Assembly (NCBI GenBank): GCA_023053575.1
Contig: JAKZAP010000012.1
Location: 7,688,230-7,752,229 of the forward strand
DNA length: 64,000 bases
Direction of reading: 5' to 3'
DNA from: Branchinecta lynchi
Lineage: Eukaryota; Arthropoda; Branchiopoda; Anostraca; Branchinectidae
Shown here: positions 60,309 through 64,000 of the stretch, piece after piece
Layout of the letters: every line of letters begins with the position of its first letter
How positions within the stretch are numbered: position 1 is the stretch's first letter
Translations under genes and position numbers: made by a program
The notes under the pieces: model-generated
What the model was told of the DNA's origin: nothing
The model's database searches: none
Seen by the model: the letters and a program-made list of their open reading frames with translations, nothing else

Positions 60309-60991
60309 ACACTGTCAGAACTTTCATAACAGATAGCGTATAACACTTTCAAGATTAACACTTTTTCACTTACAAATAAAGTGTTATGACCAACTAAGTT
60401 TACATTATTTGGTGCCTAGATCTCCAACAACACCTTCTATTGGTAAAAATACTAACGGGAACAAAAGAAAAATAACAGAATACATCCCAAAGTGTTATCT
60501 GTTGAAACCGCGCATCCTTCTGTTGTCGTTATGTACCTTCTGACAGTGTAGTGTTTTTACCTATTGAAGGTGTTGTTGGAGATCTAGGCACGAAATAGTA
60601 TAAACTTAATCGGTCATAACACTTTATTTATAAGTGAAAAGGTGTTATTCTTGAAAGTGTTATCAATCTATCAATCAAGTTTAATCCGAATAGCTAAAAG
60701 CTAGAAAAGGAATACAAATTTACAAAATACACAGACACACAAGAAACAAATCAACTAATGCACTTACAAGAAATTACCAGAAATAAATGATGGGATGAAA
60801 CTACGTAAAAATTGGGTAGAAGAATTAGCGGGATATGGGGAAAACTGATTGCCAGTATTCCTCTCGGACCGAAGCACGGAAGACGGGAGGGGAGGGGGGA
60901 ATAGATGGGCCATCTGGGGACAACATGTTATCTTAGCTAACCAAAAAAAAAAAATTGTTATGCGCAATCTGTTATGAAACTTCTGACAGTG
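60309..60991. mobile_element. Long-palindrome MITE (family P1), copy 2, with nested insertion
   Basis: Ends ACACTGTCAGAACTTTCATA and, inverted, GCACTGTCAGAAGTTTCATA. The body aligns with 52156-52541. The right arm is split at 60664-60955 by another element. Confidence 0.85.
60664..60955 (-). mobile_element. Short retroposed fragment, TGTTAT duplication
   Basis: TGTTAT occurs directly on both sides (ending at 60663 and at 60961). On the minus strand the insert ends ACTTGATTGATAGATTG, a TTGA-type tail like the LINE tails at 1790 and 9758. So it looks like a 5'-truncated LINE or SINE, about 290 bp. The other P1 copy gives the empty site AAAGTGTTATGCGCAATCTG. Confidence 0.75.
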
Positions 60992-61167
60992 CATACGTCA
61001 ATTTTAGTAGTTTTGCACATACGCTAATCGTGCACATTCTCTACTGATCCCGTTTCTATCAACCACATTTTCCTATTGTTCTCTTTCCCTTTTTCCTTTC
61101 AAAAGATGAAAAAAAAACAAAAAAAAAAGTTTTTTCGATCTAGTAGACGAAAGTAGATCCCCCATTA

Positions 61168-61530
61168 GTTGCGTTTTTGCTGATATCACGGTATCTGTTA
61201 CCACGGTAACTGGATCTGCAATTAGTAGTTTTTGAAGTTATCGTGGTATCTGAAACACGGTGCTCTGCAAAAACGACAATTGTCGAAATTGCACTTTTCG
61301 AAATTATCCCAAATGAAAAACAGATATCCAGTTACATCACTAAGTGCTAAACTTCTTTCTCACCAATCTGACAAAATTTGATGAAAGTGAGATTACTTTT
61401 CAGATACCACGACCAGTTACCACGATCGGACCGTAGTATACCACGATAACTGGGCAGATACCACGATAACTGCAAAACGCTTTTTGACCGTGGTATCAGA
61501 TACCAACCATGTTATCAGCAAAAACGCAAC
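61168..61530. mobile_element. Foldback MITE (family Q1), 363 bp, TA on both sides
   Basis: Ends GTTGCGTTTTTGCTGATATC and, inverted, GTTGCGTTTTTGCTGATAAC. TA at 61166-61167 and 61531-61532. Same arms and middle as 42745-43138. TA flanks would suit Tc1/mariner-type mobilisation, but the copy at 42745 has TA on one side only. Confidence 0.8.
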
Positions 61531-61546
61531 TATTGTCCCATATTCA

Positions 61547-62147
61547 ATAGAGAGATTGCACCTTACCCGATGAAAACGGATATTGCTGCACCATCATCAC
61601 CGGATCGTAACAAAAAAAAATAATATCGGGAGGTATAGGACTTTCAACGTTGAAATTAAATTGTCGGCGTGTGTCGGCGTCATTCTGAGCCAGGAAATTG
61701 CTGGAAATGTTAGGTTCTATTATATATATAATATCTATATAAGTTAGTATATATATAAGTTCTACGTATAGTTCTATTTTTGCAAAAGGGTTTCTATGGA
61801 AGTAAGAGCTTGAAGGCTTCAAAGTTTGAACACTAAAACGGAGTCTCGAATTCTATTGGTCGGTTATTACGTGTCATTAAAAAACCAACCAATGGGTAGC
61901 AACATTCGTTTTGTAGTGGAAGTTTCAAGCCTTCAAACTCTCATTTCTGATCAAAATATTGTCTATAAAGCTGTGATTATACAAATAAGAAAAAACTAGG
62001 AATCGTTTCCAGCTATTTACAGGCTTATAATAGTCATAAAACATGGATAAATTGGTCTCAAACCCGAAAGCCGTATACTCCACGTTGTTAAATTACTCTT
62101 TTTATACTCCTATCAGTTGTTGTTGGGTAGGCTGCAATCTCCCTATA
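61547..62147. mobile_element. MITE (family G1), copy 2
   Basis: ATAGAGAGATTGCACCTTAC at the left and GTAGGCTGCAATCTCCCTAT at the right. Shares AAACGGAGTCTCGAAT and CTATTGGTCGGTTA...AACCAACCAATGGG with 7471-7807. A longer AT-rich left part, with TATATATA at 61720-61760, is extra. Confidence 0.75.
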
Positions 62148-62235
62148 GCCTACTTGTCTAGAGATAGTAAAAATTCGGGCCCATAAGGTAGCGGGTAACC
62201 TCCACCTTCTGCTCCAGAGACTTGAACAAAACCTC

Positions 62236-62796
62236 CATAGAGAGATTGCACCCTACTCGACGAAAACGGACATTACTACACCATCGTCACGGGAGCATAA
62301 CAGTAGAATTAACATTAGGAGGTATATACGAAATCTTCGGCCTTTGGTAACCATTCTGAGCCAGTGAGTTGCTGGAAACGTTAATCTGGCTCTTCTCGTT
62401 GGTACAATCAAACTTTTTCAAAAGAGTTTTCTTGATAATGAGAGTTTGACTGCTTCTAAGTGTGTGAACAAAGACGGAGTCTCGCGTCCTGTTGGTGACG
62501 GATGTATTGAAATCTGACCAATAGGAAGCACGAATCGTTTTTGTGCGGAAAATTTGAAGGCTTCAAGCTCCAATTACTGATGAAACTTTTCTACAAAGCT
62601 GTACTTACACAATTAAGAAAGAGCCAGCGAACTGATTCCAACAATTTACTGGCTCAGAATAGTTATATAGGATAAATTATAGAGGGGAAAGCCTTATTGC
62701 AATTATATATTCGGAGATCCCATTTCTCGCAATATTAAATTAATCCTTTTTTTCGCCCTTTTCCGTTTTCGTCGGGTAGGCTGCAATTTCTGTATA
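62236..62796. mobile_element. MITE (family G1), copy 3
   Basis: ATAGAGAGATTGCACCCTAC at the left, CGTCGGGTAGGCTGCAATTT at the right. ACGGAGTCTCGCGTCCTGTT and ATCTGACCAATAGGAAGCA correspond to the hairpin of the other copies. Confidence 0.75.
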
Positions 62797-62969
62797 ACCT
62801 GGGAAGCAGATTGCAGATTTTCTACTCATCAATCTGTTGATCTATTTTACTATGTCTGAGGTATAGGGGGACTAACAGAAACTAGTCCTCTTGAAACACT
62901 GAACTGGAATATGGAAAAAACACTCCTCAATGGATCAACGGATCCAATCGGATCAGTTGATCCGATTTG

Positions 62970-64000
62970 TTGGGATCCGAAAACGTAAGTGGAGGTAGGA
63001 GGTAAAGGGAGGATAACTCTCGAAGGGAATGAGATATTTTGATGAAACTTGGTGTGAGGATTCTTCGAGTTAAGGGAAAGGTCGAGTTCGTGGATGGGCC
63101 CGATAGCTGCATATTTAGAGGAGGGGTTTCAAATTAAGGGACGACAAAAAATAATTTTTAGAAGCTAATGAGATAGTCGAATGAGAAGTAAGACGACATG
63201 CTGAACACGAATATCAAAACCATTTTCTTGCCGGACAAGCAGTTCACCCGGAATCCGGCCTAAACCCGAAAGTTTGTTAAAAGTAAAAGTTTTATCTGAA
63301 GTTGATTAGAAGTCCTAGTAGGGGCAAGGAAATATGCTGCAACTGAATATGAAAATATTTTTTTCTTTCGTAGGACAAGTAGATCGACCGGAATCCGGCC
63401 AAATCCGGAAAACTTGAAACGGAAAAAGTTTAATCTGAAGTTGATTAGAGGTTCGATTTAAGGATAGGGAAACATGTTGAATCCGGATATGAAAATTATT
63501 TTCTCGCCGGACAATTAGATCGCCCGGAATCCGGTCAAAACCGGAAAATTAGTTTAAAGTAAAAGTTTTATATGAATTTCATTAGGTGTTCGATTTAGGG
63601 GTAAGAAGACATGCTGAATTCGTGTATGACAACCACTTTCTACCTGGATACATTATTCGCCACGAATCCGGCTGAAATCGGAAAATTCGTTAATGGTTGA
63701 AGTTTTATCTGAAGTTGATTAGAGGTTCGACATAGGGGTAAGGAGATACGCTGAATCCGTTTTTGAACTTCAATTTTTCAAAAGACAAGTAGTTCGCCCG
63801 GAATCCGGCTGAAACCGGAAATTTGGCAGAAGTAAGGCAAGAATTTTCGTCAAAGTAGATATGACGCAGGCTATAGGGGTAAACAAACATGGTGAATCTA
63901 TATTTGAACTCATTTGCCTTAATAATAAGAGTAAAGTGCTAAAGGAGTCTGGTGAAGATTGTGCCTCTAAAAGACCCGATTGTCAAATATTAAGTTTTTG
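62970..64000 (+). mobile_element. HINE-like element F1, copy cut by the window end
   Basis: Left end TTGGGATCCGAAAACGTAAG. The (GTCY)n tract is deleted, so that GGAGG runs into ATAACTCTCGAAGGGAAT. Seven core units follow with GGAATCCGGC...; the CAAGACC/GGTCTTG terminus lies beyond 64000. Confidence 0.85.

Noticed and set aside
12655..64000. F1 as an LTR element or a simple DNA transposon because GGGATCCC occurs at both ends
   Set aside because: Only the 8-bp palindrome is shared by the two ends. There is no extended direct or inverted repeat, no primer binding site and no target duplication.
12655..64000. F1 as a classical Helitron
   Set aside because: The ends lack TC at the start and CTRR at the finish, and insertion is between T and T rather than A and T. 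The Helentron type fits better.
1..64000. tRNA or other structural RNA genes
   Set aside because: No sequence with convincing A and B boxes plus a cloverleaf was noticed by eye. A tRNAscan-SE run would settle this.

Overview
The window is nuclear DNA of a multicellular animal, most likely an invertebrate, and it is dominated by transposable elements. Three things support this: split genes with consensus GT/AG introns of 3 to 18 kb, a secreted AA15-type lytic polysaccharide monooxygenase (a family known in arthropods, molluscs and other invertebrates), and a repeat complement of LINE fragments, a Penelope-like element (PLE), several MITE families and two families that resemble Helentron-derived HINE/DINE-1/pearl elements. 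No species can be named from the sequence alone. I see no tRNA, rRNA or CRISPR array, and no prokaryotic gene organisation.

Only two host genes could be assembled, from short exons whose splice phases agree. (1) On the minus strand, four exons at 39283-39303, 26593-26702, 8752-8875 and 1823-2037 encode the N-terminal 156 residues of an AA15 copper monooxygenase. It has a signal peptide, the copper-binding N-terminal histidine and the second brace histidine at mature residue 91. The gene runs off the left edge. (2) On the plus strand, three exons at 50821-50945, 56685-56829 and 59869-60039 encode a Myb/SANT-like (zeste-like) DNA-binding domain followed by an acidic segment. The gene runs off the right edge. 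The two genes are head to head, with about 11.5 kb between their start codons.

Repeats, left to right. 0-10 kb: palindromic and TTAA-flanked MITEs, an L2/CR1-like LINE 3' end, a Harbinger-like MITE. 10.6-19.1 kb: an inverted pair of an array-bearing element (F3), with family F1 and F2 copies between. 20-26.5 kb: a hAT-like MITE, F1 copies, TTAA MITEs. 28-34 kb: two near-identical F2 copies, the second splitting a PLE GIY-YIG reading frame. 34-50 kb: F1 and F2 copies and hAT, TTAA and Harbinger-like MITEs, several nested. 50-64 kb: the Myb/SANT-like gene, whose introns and surroundings hold two LINEs each split by an F1 copy, long foldback MITEs, PLE tails and a last F1 copy cut by the window end.

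The most interesting content is families F1 and F2. Both combine a (GTCY)n microsatellite, a core of roughly 100-140 bp tandem repeats, and short palindromic or inverted subterminal motifs. Where a disrupted coding sequence lets the empty site be inferred, both inserted between two identical T (or A) residues with no target duplication. That is the hallmark of Helentron-type rolling-circle elements.
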